This document shows, piece by piece, positions 44,103-52,288 of a stretch of DNA of 64,000 nucleotides (position 1 is the stretch's first letter; each line of letters starts with the position of its first letter). A program made the position numbers and the translations under genes. Source of the stretch: Hyphomicrobium_A sp963776675 (GTDB lineage: Bacteria; Pseudomonadota; Alphaproteobacteria; Rhizobiales; Hyphomicrobiaceae); assembly GCA_963776675.1 (NCBI GenBank), contig CAVZNR010000034.1:11216-75215 (forward strand), written 5' to 3'. The notes below the pieces were generated by a model. The model searched no databases. It was not told where the DNA came from and saw only the letters and a list, made by a program, of their open reading frames with translations.

Positions 44103-44955
44103 TCACTCGCTCGCGACAGCGTCTTGAGTTCGCAAATTGTCCACGCGATCAGGCGCCGACACAGTCACTTTCGGTGCGGTCGAGTCGACGTTTCCCGCCG
44201 TCCACGCAAAGGCCACGTCGGCCGCGTCGCGCCCGACCGAGATGCGGGCGATGGCATCGGCTGAGCTCATGCGCGTCGGATCGACGGTGAACCACGCGCC
44301 TCCATCCGGGCTCTGCAAATAGACCTGCGGCACGGCGTGGAAGTCGGGAGGGCTCATTCCGTCGGCATAGACGCTCGCATAGCGAGCCGGTATCCCTGCC
44401 GCGCGCGCTACTGCGATGGCAAGATGAGCGAAATCGCGGCACACACCCTTCCCCTGTTGGAGGGCATCCGCAGCCGTGGAATGCGGCCCCGTCGAACCTG
44501 GCTCGTAGGCGAGGTTGGCGTGGACCCAATTGGCAATTGCCAGAGCGCGGGAAAATCCGCGGTCGAGCGACGCGAACTGCTGCTCGGCGAGCTCGGTGAA
44601 GAGATCCGCGGGGCAGAAGCGGCTGGGCAGGAGGTACACGAGCATCTCAGAGGACAGATCCCCGAAATCGAACTCCCCCACCGCGTTGGGATCGTAACGG
44701 CGTAGAGCGAGATCCACCTCGACTTGATAGTCGAGGGTTGCCTGCCCGGGCCCCAGCTTGCAGCGCCGCAGCCGGTTGAGCGAGGGCGAAGCTTCGAAGC
44801 TCTTAATCGGCGGGTTGGTGGAGATTACGAAGGATTTCGGACTTGACAGTTTGTGTGCTGGTTTTTGCGGCGTGGACCTGGAAAACGAAGTCGGTCGGCT
44901 TCTGCAGCTCGTAGCCGAGCTGGCTGCTGACGAGGAGCTTCACGGGTGCGCTCAT
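44103..44955 (-). pseudogene. Transglutaminase-like cysteine peptidase family protein, frameshifted
   Basis: The ATG at 44955 starts MSAPVKLLVSSQLGYELQKP and the first frame runs to VKSEILR. The next frame carries on as ISTNPPIKSFEASPSLNRLR to the stop at 44103, so one extra base lies in TAA near 44826. The transglutaminase core has its Cys in KGVCRDFAHLAIAVARAAGI, His in PPDFHAVPQVYLQ and Asp in FTVDPTR. Restored length is about 283 residues. Bacterial members are cytoplasmic or periplasmic amidases or proteases of unknown substrate. The downstream part (44103-44717) is open on its own. Confidence 0.82.
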
Positions 44956-45096
44956 GGTTGGATGCAGGATCAGTAGACCTCTAACAGTCCGTGGACTCGA
45001 AAAGTTCCTTTCCCACGAGGCCCTTCGGAGGGAACCCCTGCCTCGCCGGCCGAGTTGGGGTGAACGAACGAGGCCCATCGAAACAGAGGAAGCGCA

Positions 45097-45285
45097 ATGC
45101 CAATCTCGAGCACCGACCCAACGAATGATCGCGCGGCGATCATCGGCAGCGTTCTTGGTTGTCTGATCGTGTTTCTTGCGTTACTCGCAGCCAGCCGTAT
45201 TGCCCCCGCCTCTCCGGAGGACATGCAAGCGAGCTTACGTGACAAGCCCGCCAAGATTCATGTGATGCGTGGCAATGCATTATAG
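45097..45285 (+). CDS. Small single-pass membrane protein
   Basis: The product has 62 residues. One membrane helix (AAIIGSVLGCLIVFLALLAA) is followed by a polar tail (PEDMQASLRDKPAKI). GAGGAA lies six bases before the ATG at 45097. No family is recognised. It precedes the PHA-system gene by 16 bp on the same strand, so the two may be co-transcribed. Confidence 0.5.
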   Translation: MPISSTDPTNDRAAIIGSVLGCLIVFLALLAASRIAPASPEDMQASLRDKPAKIHVMRGNAL

Positions 45286-45301
45286 TGTCCGGGACAGAAC
45301 C

Positions 45302-45604
45302 ATGGCGCCCCTAATCGTTTCAGTTCCTCACTCGCTGGGGAAGGTGGAAGCCCAACGCCGCTTGAAAGCAGGTTTCGAGAGCCTGTCGGCGAGCGGCATG
45401 CTCATGGTCGAGCAGCAGGCATGGAGCGGCAACGATCTGCGGTTTCAGTTGAGCGCCATGGGGCATAGAGTGCCGGGCAAGCTCGAAGTGCGCGACGATG
45501 CCGTGCAACTCGAACTGGATTTGCCGGGCATCCTCCGCAATCTGTGGAAGCCAATCCAGTCGGTTCTGTTGAAACGAGCCCAACTCCTACTGGAAAAACC
45601 TTAG
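45302..45604 (+). CDS. Polyhydroxyalkanoic acid system family protein
   Basis: The protein has 100 residues: APLIVSVPHSLGKVEAQRRL, FESLSASGMLMVEQQAW, then LSAMGHRVPGKLEVRDDAVQ and a hydrophobic LPGILRNLWKPIQSVLLKRA. This is the pattern of the family annotated as PHA granule or PHA-system proteins; its molecular role is not well defined. The ATG at 45302 is used over an upstream in-frame ATG at 45269, which lies inside the small membrane protein gene. Confidence 0.8.
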   Translation: MAPLIVSVPHSLGKVEAQRRLKAGFESLSASGMLMVEQQAWSGNDLRFQLSAMGHRVPGKLEVRDDAVQLELDLPGILRNLWKPIQSVLLKRAQLLLEKP

Positions 45605-45731
45605 CGCGAGATCACGAGCCTCGCTTCATCGTCGTCGATGTAGAGGACGCGATCTTGCGAGGTCGTCATGCGGAAGGCGGTCAGCTGAACTCTTGCGAGC
45701 GGGGCGGGCTGGACGCTTGGCTCGAAAATCG

Positions 45732-46247
45732 TCAAGCGAGGGCCTTGGGGGTCACATACCGCAAGCTGCCGGCATCGGGGCCGATCGCGCCCAGTACACT
45801 AAATGAACCGTCCGTCTCCAACACAACGGCCCCGACCTCGGAGGGGTTACCAAAACCCTGTTCGCGAATTGCCGCAAAGACTTCTTCTTCCGTCACGCGT
45901 TCACGCGAAAGCATGGCAGACAAAGCTCTGCCCTGGAAGAATAGCAGGGTCGGTTCGGCTTTAATCAATCGTTGGAAGCGCTCCGACCACTGGCACCCGC
46001 GCGCAACCAAATACTGCAGTCCGCAAAGAAGGGCCAAGGCCAGCAGTCCCTCAGACAGCGATACGTCGCTGCTCATGAGTACAGTCGCGAACGTCGACCC
46101 GAACGCGACGGTGATGACGAGATCGAAAGCGTTCATCTTCGCAAGCGTGCGCTTGCCCGTCGTCCGCAGCAGGAAGATGAGCCCGAAGTACGCACAGGAT
46201 CCGACGACGACGATGCGTATAAGGTCGTCCCAACCATCAAAGAACAT
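45732..46247 (-). CDS. DUF421 (YetF-like) membrane protein
   Basis: The protein has 171 residues. Three membrane helices at the N-terminus (IRIVVVGSCAYFGLIFLL, NAFDLVITVAFGSTFATVL, LSEGLLALALLCGLQYLVA) carry the RTTGKRTLAKMNAFDLV motif of the family. The cytoplasmic domain follows (EPTLLFFQGRALSAMLSRER, VTEEEVFAAIREQG, VGAVVLETDGSFSVL). Its role is unknown; YetF-type proteins are linked to membrane stress and sporulation in Bacillus. Confidence 0.88.
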   Translation of the reverse strand: MFFDGWDDLIRIVVVGSCAYFGLIFLLRTTGKRTLAKMNAFDLVITVAFGSTFATVLMSSDVSLSEGLLALALLCGLQYLVARGCQWSERFQRLIKAEPTLLFFQGRALSAMLSRERVTEEEVFAAIREQGFGNPSEVGAVVLETDGSFSVLGAIGPDAGSLRYVTPKALA

Positions 46248-46314
46248 GAAATCCCGTTTCTAAAGACAAATGTGAGACCGGAGTCGCACTTGGCGGCTCC
46301 GGTCAAAGCTAAGG

Positions 46315-47013
46315 CTATTTGGACGCGGCCGGAGCCGAGACGCCAGCGTAGTAATTGTCGTTGCTGCTCCACCAGCTGTCGTCCTCGAACCACTCTTGGC
46401 TGTTCTTCTTGAAACGCGGCGCGGCCTTGAGCTGATCGACGGTCATCGGCAGCTTAAACGTCACGTTGTCGCCGTCGCGAACGACCAGAATCTGGCGGAC
46501 GGGGACGGCCGCCTGCTCATCGCCCATTCCCAGGAACCCGCCGAAGCTTACGATGGCGTAGTCCCCGCCGCTCCTGTTCAGGACGAGATCGTCGATTTCG
46601 GCAACCTCATCACCGTTCGGGCCGATCAGATCGGCACCCATGAGCTTGCTCGCCCGCAGCCGCTTAAGTTCCAGTGGGCCGCTGCGCTCGGCAACGTCGC
46701 TCCTATCGGCCTTCTGTGCGACACGGTCTTCCCCCGTCGCCGCCGCCGCCGTGGCGTTGGGTTTTGCGAACGCCGTACGCAGCTCGGTCATGGCCTTAAC
46801 AACGGTCTGACAGGCTTCGTCCTTATCATGGCGCTTCAAAACTTCGGCAGCGTTGCGTAACGCGGTTAGATCGTTGCGTGCACTTTCGGACTTGACGCTT
46901 TTCATTTGGGTCGTGAAGTCGGAACTGGCGTCGATACGGCAGTCTGCCAACGCCGGCATGGCAAATGCGACGCTCACCGCTGTCGCAATCGCCATCGTTT
47001 TGAGGTGTCTCAT
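46315..47013 (-). CDS. Secreted PRC-barrel domain protein
   Basis: The protein has 232 residues with a signal peptide (MKTMAIATAVSVAFAMPALA-like, cut near ALA-DC). A helical N-terminal part with two Cys precedes a PRC-barrel (about 112-185: LRASKLMGADLIGPNGDEVA, EIDDLVLNRSGGDYAIVSFG, VPVRQILVVRDGDNVTFKL). The tail is Trp- and Asp-rich. PRC barrels are common in secreted stress-associated proteins of Hyphomicrobiales. It probably heads a unit of envelope stress genes, as 47128 and 47258 lie just upstream on the same strand. Confidence 0.82.
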   Translation of the reverse strand: MRHLKTMAIATAVSVAFAMPALADCRIDASSDFTTQMKSVKSESARNDLTALRNAAEVLKRHDKDEACQTVVKAMTELRTAFAKPNATAAAATGEDRVAQKADRSDVAERSGPLELKRLRASKLMGADLIGPNGDEVAEIDDLVLNRSGGDYAIVSFGGFLGMGDEQAAVPVRQILVVRDGDNVTFKLPMTVDQLKAAPRFKKNSQEWFEDDSWWSSNDNYYAGVSAPAASK

Positions 47014-47127
47014 TGGGCTCTCCCAGAGGGGGTTTTGGCACTCGGGCCTTGCCTTTGAGAAACCTCGGCTTTGTGTAGCTGGTTCCCTGCTATTCGGACG
47101 CGCAAAAGAAATTCGTCGATGCGGCGC

Positions 47128-47202
47128 TTAAAACAGCAAGTAGAGAAGGACGATGACGACAAGCGGCACGCCCATGAGCCAGAGCAAGATTCCCGGTAGC
47201 AT
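47128..47202 (-). CDS. 24-residue hydrophobic microprotein
   Basis: The product starts MLPGILLWLMGVP and is almost entirely one membrane helix, with no charged residue. AGGAG lies nine bases before the ATG at 47202, a strong site for so short a frame. It sits between two minus-strand membrane or secreted protein genes. Similar tiny proteins next to stress genes occur in Hyphomicrobiales, by recollection only. Confidence 0.6.
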   Translation of the reverse strand: MLPGILLWLMGVPLVVIVLLYLLF

Positions 47203-47257
47203 TGCTTAAATCTCCTTGTGTCTGCTGGTTGCGCAATGGCGCGGTTAGAGGACAGGC

Positions 47258-48169
47258 CTACTTGAAATCATCTCTATGGCCGCCACCGATCGTCCCGGCC
47301 CACCACGCGGCTGCGCCCGAAACCAGAAGGACCGCGACGGTCCAGAACCCCAACAGCGCTGTCGATTTGCGCGCCTTCTCCCATGCCGCTTTGCGCTCGG
47401 CCCGCCACTGGGTGACAGTCTCATTCACACGGGCCTCCGCATCCGGCCTGCTGAGGTTGGTGCGCGAAGCTACTAAGGTCGCGAGATAAGCCCGGTCAGC
47501 AGGGGAAGCTGAAGAGTCTGAAGTCGCAGGGGTGTCCAGCAACCGGGCGATTTCCTCGCGATTCAAAGGTTCGCGCGACTGGCGCGGTACGATCGAGATC
47601 GATGCCGGGCCGGAAACGGCCGTCGAGTCGCTTTGGGCAACGTCTGCAGTTGCTGGCCGGAACAAACGATCGATGACAACTTCGACGCCGGCCGGCTTGG
47701 CCTGGATGCTGTTCGTATTGCCTGCAACGGCGACAATGCCTCCGAGCGCGGCAACGGCTGCCAAGAGACCGGCAGCGAACAGCGCGACGGCCCATACCAG
47801 CAAGCCGTTCACGCCATCCCGAAACGCAACCTCTCCTTTGGGGCCGGCGTCGACGCGATGCCGCATTCTTCCAGCCAGATATCCGCCGCTGGCCATGGCG
47901 AAGAGCTGAACAATCGCGAACCAGACCGCCGTTGCCAGGGTGAGCGTCGCTGCCGTCTCGCCTACCGTTTGCCAAGGCGGGGCTACGAACAGGCCGACGC
48001 TGGCTCCGAAGCTTGACAGAAGCGCCCACAGACCTAGCGCAACGACCGTCCCGCCGAGAACGGCGGACCAGTCAACATACGGGTGATCCTGCAGTCCGAC
48101 GACCACGGCTGAAACAGGCGCGACGGCGGTGATCTCGGCAGGCTCGTTCGCGGCGATTGGCTCGGGCAT
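47258..48169 (-). CDS. Multi-pass membrane protein of unknown function
   Basis: The protein has 303 residues. Membrane helices lie near residues 35-60 (WSAVLGGTVVALGLWALLSS), 80-105 (TLTLATAVWFAIVQLFAMAS), 122-150 (GLLVWAVALFAAGLLAAVAA) and at the C-terminus (STALLGFWTVAVLLVSGAAA). A soluble loop of about 110 residues lies between helices three and four. GGYLAGRMRHRVDA and AFRDGVNGLLVWA resemble segments of uncharacterised alphaproteobacterial membrane proteins. The ATG at 48169 has GAGGAA upstream. Confidence 0.7.
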   Translation of the reverse strand: MPEPIAANEPAEITAVAPVSAVVVGLQDHPYVDWSAVLGGTVVALGLWALLSSFGASVGLFVAPPWQTVGETAATLTLATAVWFAIVQLFAMASGGYLAGRMRHRVDAGPKGEVAFRDGVNGLLVWAVALFAAGLLAAVAALGGIVAVAGNTNSIQAKPAGVEVVIDRLFRPATADVAQSDSTAVSGPASISIVPRQSREPLNREEIARLLDTPATSDSSASPADRAYLATLVASRTNLSRPDAEARVNETVTQWRAERKAAWEKARKSTALLGFWTVAVLLVSGAAAWWAGTIGGGHRDDFK

Positions 48170-48365
48170 GGATTTCCTCGCAATAGTTAATTGCAGCGCG
48201 AGCACGTACCAGCGCCGTTGAAGCTCAAAAGCTCAATGTCGTGTGGCAGGAATGGTTCCAGGTTGCCGCGCTGTGGAGGTCGATACGGCTCGCCGTCGAC
48301 AACGAGCGCAGCGGCAAACACCTGGAGGGAATTGGTGGCCGCACGACAGGGTGACGGCCAAGCCG

Positions 48366-48869
48366 TCAGCGCGATTGCGTCTCGAACAGAGAGTGGCGCA
48401 CCCGGTCGCCGGGCTTGAGGCCCAGGCGCTCGGCGTCCCCACCTGGCAACTCCAGCACGGCCGCCACCGGCCCCTGCGAGGCGATGATGCGGTCTGACAG
48501 CGGCTCGGCCCGCTTCTCGATGCGATGCACGGTGCCGTCGGCGCGAATGAAGACCATGTCGAGCGGGATGTAGGTGTTGTGCATCCACATGGTGATCTCG
48601 CGCGGGCTGCCGTAGGGAAACAGCATGCCGGTGCCCTGCGGAAGCTCGGTGCGGAACATGAGGCCGAGCTGCTTTTCGCTGGGTTCCTCCGCGATCTCCA
48701 CGTCGATCGGCGTCTCCTGACTGGGGCCCGTGAGCAGCCACAGCCGGTCGTGGCGCATCTTGGCGTCGAGAGGCGCGGCTAGCATTGCCGCCAGCGCGCT
48801 GCCGGCAAGCAACAGGGCCGCCCGATGGGCAGCCCTGCTCAGAATTCGTGATTGGGTGGTTTCGAGCAT
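48366..48869 (-). CDS. DUF192 family secreted protein
   Basis: The protein has 167 residues with a signal peptide (AALLLAGSALAAMLAAPLDA). The DUF192 core reads VEIAEEPSEKQLGLMFRTEL, GMLFPYGSPREITMWMHNTY, PLDMVFIRADGTV and VLELPGGDAERLGLKPGDRV. The function of the family is unknown; it is exported and very widespread. A TTG start at 48890 overlapping the cold-shock gene stop would add seven residues, and the ATG at 48869 is used. The 196 bp downstream of 48170 hold no gene. Confidence 0.88.
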   Translation of the reverse strand: MLETTQSRILSRAAHRAALLLAGSALAAMLAAPLDAKMRHDRLWLLTGPSQETPIDVEIAEEPSEKQLGLMFRTELPQGTGMLFPYGSPREITMWMHNTYIPLDMVFIRADGTVHRIEKRAEPLSDRIIASQGPVAAVLELPGGDAERLGLKPGDRVRHSLFETQSR

Positions 48870-48886
48870 GCTCAATGAGAGCACGT

Positions 48887-49486
48887 TCAATGCGTCGGCG
48901 GAAGCCCTGGCTGCCCGTCGGGCCGCAGCTCAGCCGCCATGCAGCCCTTCGACCCGTGACCCCAGCGCACCAGGACCATCTGGCCCGGGCGCAGCTCGGT
49001 GAAGCCGAAGCGGCGCAGTGTTTCCATGTGCACGAAGATGTCCGGCGTTCCCTCGCCCCGGGTCAGGAAGCCGAAGCCGCGCACCCGGTTGAACCACTTC
49101 ACCATGGCCCGCTCCCAGTCGCTCTCCGGCGTGACCACGACGTGCGTGCGCTGTGGAAGCTGTGAGGGATGGATGGCCGTGCTCTCGTCCATCGAGAGGA
49201 TGCGGAATGCCTGCATGCCCTTCGGCCTGCGCAGCACCTCGCAATGTACCCTCGCCCCCTCGTAGGCCGTCTGGTAGCCGCCTGCCCTAAGACAGGTGAC
49301 GTGCAGCAGAATGTCGGCCAAGCCGTTGTCGGGAACTATGAACCCGTACCCCTTCGATGCATCAAACCATTTTATCGATCCGACCACCTCGAACACCTCG
49401 ATGCCGGCCTCGTCGGATGTTCTCTCCGCGATGCCTTCAATCGGCCGTTCGAATTGTGGAAAATCGGGACGCTTAAAATCCCCCAT
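48887..49486 (-). CDS. Cold-shock protein with two CSD domains
   Basis: The protein has 199 residues and two cold-shock domains joined by a linker. Domain 1 (about 33-98) has GSIKWFDASKGYGFIVPDNG and DILLHVTCL. Domain 2 (about 126-190) has MVKWFNRVRGFGFLTRGEG and DIFVHMETLRRFG. These carry the RNP1 (KGYGFI, RGFGFL) and RNP2 (DILLHV, DIFVHM) nucleic-acid-binding motifs. Double-CSD proteins of this length are typical of Alphaproteobacteria and act as RNA chaperones, often in stationary phase. Confidence 0.92.
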   Translation of the reverse strand: MGDFKRPDFPQFERPIEGIAERTSDEAGIEVFEVVGSIKWFDASKGYGFIVPDNGLADILLHVTCLRAGGYQTAYEGARVHCEVLRRPKGMQAFRILSMDESTAIHPSQLPQRTHVVVTPESDWERAMVKWFNRVRGFGFLTRGEGTPDIFVHMETLRRFGFTELRPGQMVLVRWGHGSKGCMAAELRPDGQPGLPPTH

Positions 49487-49957
49487 CTCGGTACCCCGCT
49501 ACTGGTCCTCGTTGCATTTTACGCTGCGCGGTCAGCTCTGCGAAACATGTAAGATGCCCTCTCCATGTTCGCCCCCGTCGCGAAGCGGGCGGAGAATACC
49601 ATTTGAAACCCGCGCCGCTAGAGGCATTATTCTTTCGTAAACTCTTGGCGTCGCAGACACCTACGATGTCCACATGAAAGTCGGTCACCTAACGCGCTGA
49701 ATCGCTTCGAAGTTCACGGCGCCCAATTCTTCCCCAAATTTCATCATCGTGTTGGCGAACACCTTGTGTGCGGACGCGCTGCGACGCCGAATACTCGCGC
49801 CGACGGTAAGAATTGCTTACACATCGATTCGCTTCACCGACGCGTCACGCACGTCGGTGGACATGTTCCATCCACGAGTGCTGGTGCGCGCACGTTGTCG
49901 ACGTCTTGACGTTGCCCGAAGATGCACACAAAGAGCACAACACAGCGGAGCGGCGGC
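49487..49957. other. Intergenic region, no gene seen
   Basis: This stretch is about 470 bp between the divergent cold-shock and glyoxalase genes. It must contain both promoters and the long leader that cold-shock mRNAs often have. Open frames here (for example one starting at 49749) run out of frame through the glyoxalase gene and are shadows. Confidence 0.4.
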
Positions 49958-50398
49958 ATGCGATTTCTGCACACCATGGTGCGCGTCAGTGATCTCGACA
50001 AAAGTCTCGCGTTCTACTGCGGCAAGCTCGGACTGGAGGAGGTCCGGCGCATGGACAGTCAGCAGGGACGCTTCACGCTGGTCTTCCTCGCAGCACCCGA
50101 TGACAGCGCGCGCGCCAAGTCCGAGCGCGCGCCACTGCTGGAGCTCACCTATAATTGGGACAAGGAAGACTACGGCTCGGGGCGCAATTTCGGCCACTTG
50201 GCGTTCGAGGTCGGGGACATCTACGCCCTCTGCCAGAAGCTCGCCGACGCAGGCGTCGTCATCAATCGCCCGCCCCGGGACGGCCGCATGGCGTTCGTGC
50301 GCTCGCCCGACCAGATCTCGATCGAGATTCTGCAAAAAGGCGCCGCCCTGCCGGCCACGGAGCCCTGGGCCTCGATGCCCAATACCGGGACGTGGTAG
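49958..50398 (+). CDS. gloA: Lactoylglutathione lyase (glyoxalase I)
   Basis: The protein has 146 residues of the VOC superfamily. The metal ligands can be placed at His5 (FLHTMVRV), Glu in LLELTYNW, His in NFGHLAFEV and Glu in SIEILQKG. It converts the methylglyoxal-glutathione hemithioacetal to S-lactoylglutathione. The ATG at 49958 (MRFLHTMVRVSDLDKSLAFY) has GGAG upstream and matches the family start; the in-frame ATG at 49922 is not used. An A/T hairpin follows. Confidence 0.93.
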   Translation: MRFLHTMVRVSDLDKSLAFYCGKLGLEEVRRMDSQQGRFTLVFLAAPDDSARAKSERAPLLELTYNWDKEDYGSGRNFGHLAFEVGDIYALCQKLADAGVVINRPPRDGRMAFVRSPDQISIEILQKGAALPATEPWASMPNTGTW

Positions 50399-50417
50399 CC
50401 CTCTGGATCATCACGTT

Positions 50418-50436
50418 CCAAAAACCGGCTTTTTGG
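50418..50436. terminator. Hairpin between gloA and cysH
   Basis: CCAAAAA (50418-50424), a CCGGC loop and TTTTTGG (50430-50436) form a perfect seven-base stem 20 bp after the gloA stop. It may be a weak terminator or part of the cysH control region. Confidence 0.45.
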
Positions 50437-50552
50437 CAAAATTTTTCTATCTGACGAGCCTAGGGGAATGCGATACTATTTTTATTTGCGCCAGAGGCTT
50501 TATGCGGAAACCATTTTTCCCTACTTTGAGGGCCTAGACTGAAGGGACCACG

Positions 50553-51386
50553 ATGCCGGCAAAATCTACCAAGGGGCAGGGCGCCCTCTCGGCGTCCGGC
50601 GCGGCACGACCGTTGCGCGGCGGAGGCCGGCGCAAGGGGCCATCCGCTGCGCGCCCCACACTGCAGACGGCCGTTGCGCTCGACCGGCGCCTGTCCGGCA
50701 TCGAATCGCTGGAAGAGCGCGTGCGCGAGCTGCCGCACGCACTTTCAGGCCGTATCACGTTCTCAACCAGCCTCGGTCTTGAGGACCAGGCCGTTCTCCA
50801 CGCCATCGCCGCCACCGAAACGCCGATCGACGTCTTTACACTCGATACCGGCCGGCATTTTCCCGAGACGCTGGAGACGCTGGAAGCGACCGAGCTGCGG
50901 TACGGCCTCAAGATCCGCGTCATGGCGCCCGACGCCGCCGAGGTAGAGGCGCTCGTCGCCCGCGACGGCATCTTCGGCTTCCGTCTGGCCGTCGAGAACC
51001 GCAAGGCCTGCTGCGAGGTCCGCAAGGTGCGCCCCCTGAACCGGGCCCTCGAGGGGGCCGCGGGCTGGGTCACCGGGTTGCGGCGCGACCAGTCGGCGGA
51101 GCGTGCAGCGGTTCCCTTTGCCGCATGGGACGAGGCGCATCAGCTCGTAAAAATCAATCCCATCGCCGACTGGAGCCTCGAGCAGCTAGAGGACTACATT
51201 GCGACCCATAACGTGCCGGTCAATCCGCTGCATGCGAAGGGATTTCCCTCCATCGGCTGCCAGCCCTGCACGCGCGCTGTTCTGCCGGGTGAGGACATTC
51301 GCGCCGGCCGCTGGTGGTGGGAGAACGAGGACGGTAAAGAATGCGGGCTGCACAATCGGCCCAGCCACAAGGACGCAGCGGCATGA
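50553..51386 (+). CDS. cysH: Phosphoadenylyl/adenylyl-sulfate reductase
   Basis: The protein has 277 residues. The P-loop-like start is FSTSLGLEDQAVLHAIA. Cys153-Cys154 and Cys236-x2-Cys239 are the four ligands of the [4Fe-4S] cluster that marks APS reductases (PAPS reductases lack them). Cys264 in KECGLH is the catalytic thiol. It reduces APS to sulfite with thioredoxin. With no APS kinase in the cysDN genes, the APS route is consistent. The stop overlaps cysD by four bases. An extra basic N-terminal tail of about 35 residues is unusual. Confidence 0.93.
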   Translation: MPAKSTKGQGALSASGAARPLRGGGRRKGPSAARPTLQTAVALDRRLSGIESLEERVRELPHALSGRITFSTSLGLEDQAVLHAIAATETPIDVFTLDTGRHFPETLETLEATELRYGLKIRVMAPDAAEVEALVARDGIFGFRLAVENRKACCEVRKVRPLNRALEGAAGWVTGLRRDQSAERAAVPFAAWDEAHQLVKINPIADWSLEQLEDYIATHNVPVNPLHAKGFPSIGCQPCTRAVLPGEDIRAGRWWWENEDGKECGLHNRPSHKDAAA

Positions 51387-52288
51387 CGGCACCCTTCTCT
51401 CACCTCGACCTTCTGGAAGCCGAGGCGATCCACATCTTCCGCGAGGCGGCCGCCCAGTTCCGCAAGCCGGTGCTGCTGTACTCGATCGGCAAAGACTCCA
51501 CCGTACTGTTGCACCTGGCGCGCAAAGCGTTCTGGCCCCAGAAGCTGCCGTTCCCGCTGCTCCACATCGACACGACGTGGAAGTTCAAGGACATGATCAC
51601 GTTTCGTGACAAGACCGCGCGCGAGCTTGATCTCGACCTCATCGTGCACACCAACCAGGACGGTCTCGAGCGCGGCATCAATCCCTTCGACTACTCGCCA
51701 TCGGTCTACACCGACATCATGAAGACGCAGCCACTGAAGCAGGCGCTCGACAAGCACGGGTTCGATGCCGCCTTCGGCGGTGCGCGACGCGACGAGGAGG
51801 GCTCGCGCGCCAAGGAGCGCGTGTTCTCCTTCCGCGCCGCTGGCCACCGCTGGGACCCGCGCCGGCAGCGGCCGGAGATGTGGAATCTGTTGAACGGCCG
51901 TCTCGGCGTCGGCGAGACCGTGCGCGTCTTCCCGCTCTCCAACTGGACCGAGAAGGACGTTTGGCGCTACATCGCCCGCGAGGGTCTCGACGTGGTGCCG
52001 CTCTACTTCGCAGCACGCCGTCCGACGATCACGCGCGGCGGCCAGCTCCTGGTGCTCGATGACGACCGTCTACCGCTGCAGCCGGGCGAGACGCCGCAGA
52101 TGAAGGAGGTTCGCTTCCGCACGCTGGGCTGCTGGCCGCTCACCGCCGCCGTCGTATCTTCGGCCGCCGACATCGACAGCGTCGTCGAAGAGACGCTTGC
52201 CGCACGCACGTCCGAGCGGCAGGGCAGGCTCATCGACCATGATCAATCCGGCGCGATGGAGCGCAAGAAGCAGGAAGGCTATTTCTGA
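51383..52288 (+). CDS. cysD: Sulfate adenylyltransferase subunit 2
   Basis: The protein has 301 residues. HLDLLEAEAIHIFREAAAQF, the PP-loop SIGKDSTVLLHLARKAFWPQ, FGGARRDEEGSRAKERVFSF and ERKKQEGYF at the C-terminus are the full CysD pattern. It activates sulfate to APS together with CysN. The ATG at 51383 overlaps the cysH stop (ATGA) and lies within the frame opening at 51341. Confidence 0.96.
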   Translation: MTAPFSHLDLLEAEAIHIFREAAAQFRKPVLLYSIGKDSTVLLHLARKAFWPQKLPFPLLHIDTTWKFKDMITFRDKTARELDLDLIVHTNQDGLERGINPFDYSPSVYTDIMKTQPLKQALDKHGFDAAFGGARRDEEGSRAKERVFSFRAAGHRWDPRRQRPEMWNLLNGRLGVGETVRVFPLSNWTEKDVWRYIAREGLDVVPLYFAARRPTITRGGQLLVLDDDRLPLQPGETPQMKEVRFRTLGCWPLTAAVVSSAADIDSVVEETLAARTSERQGRLIDHDQSGAMERKKQEGYF

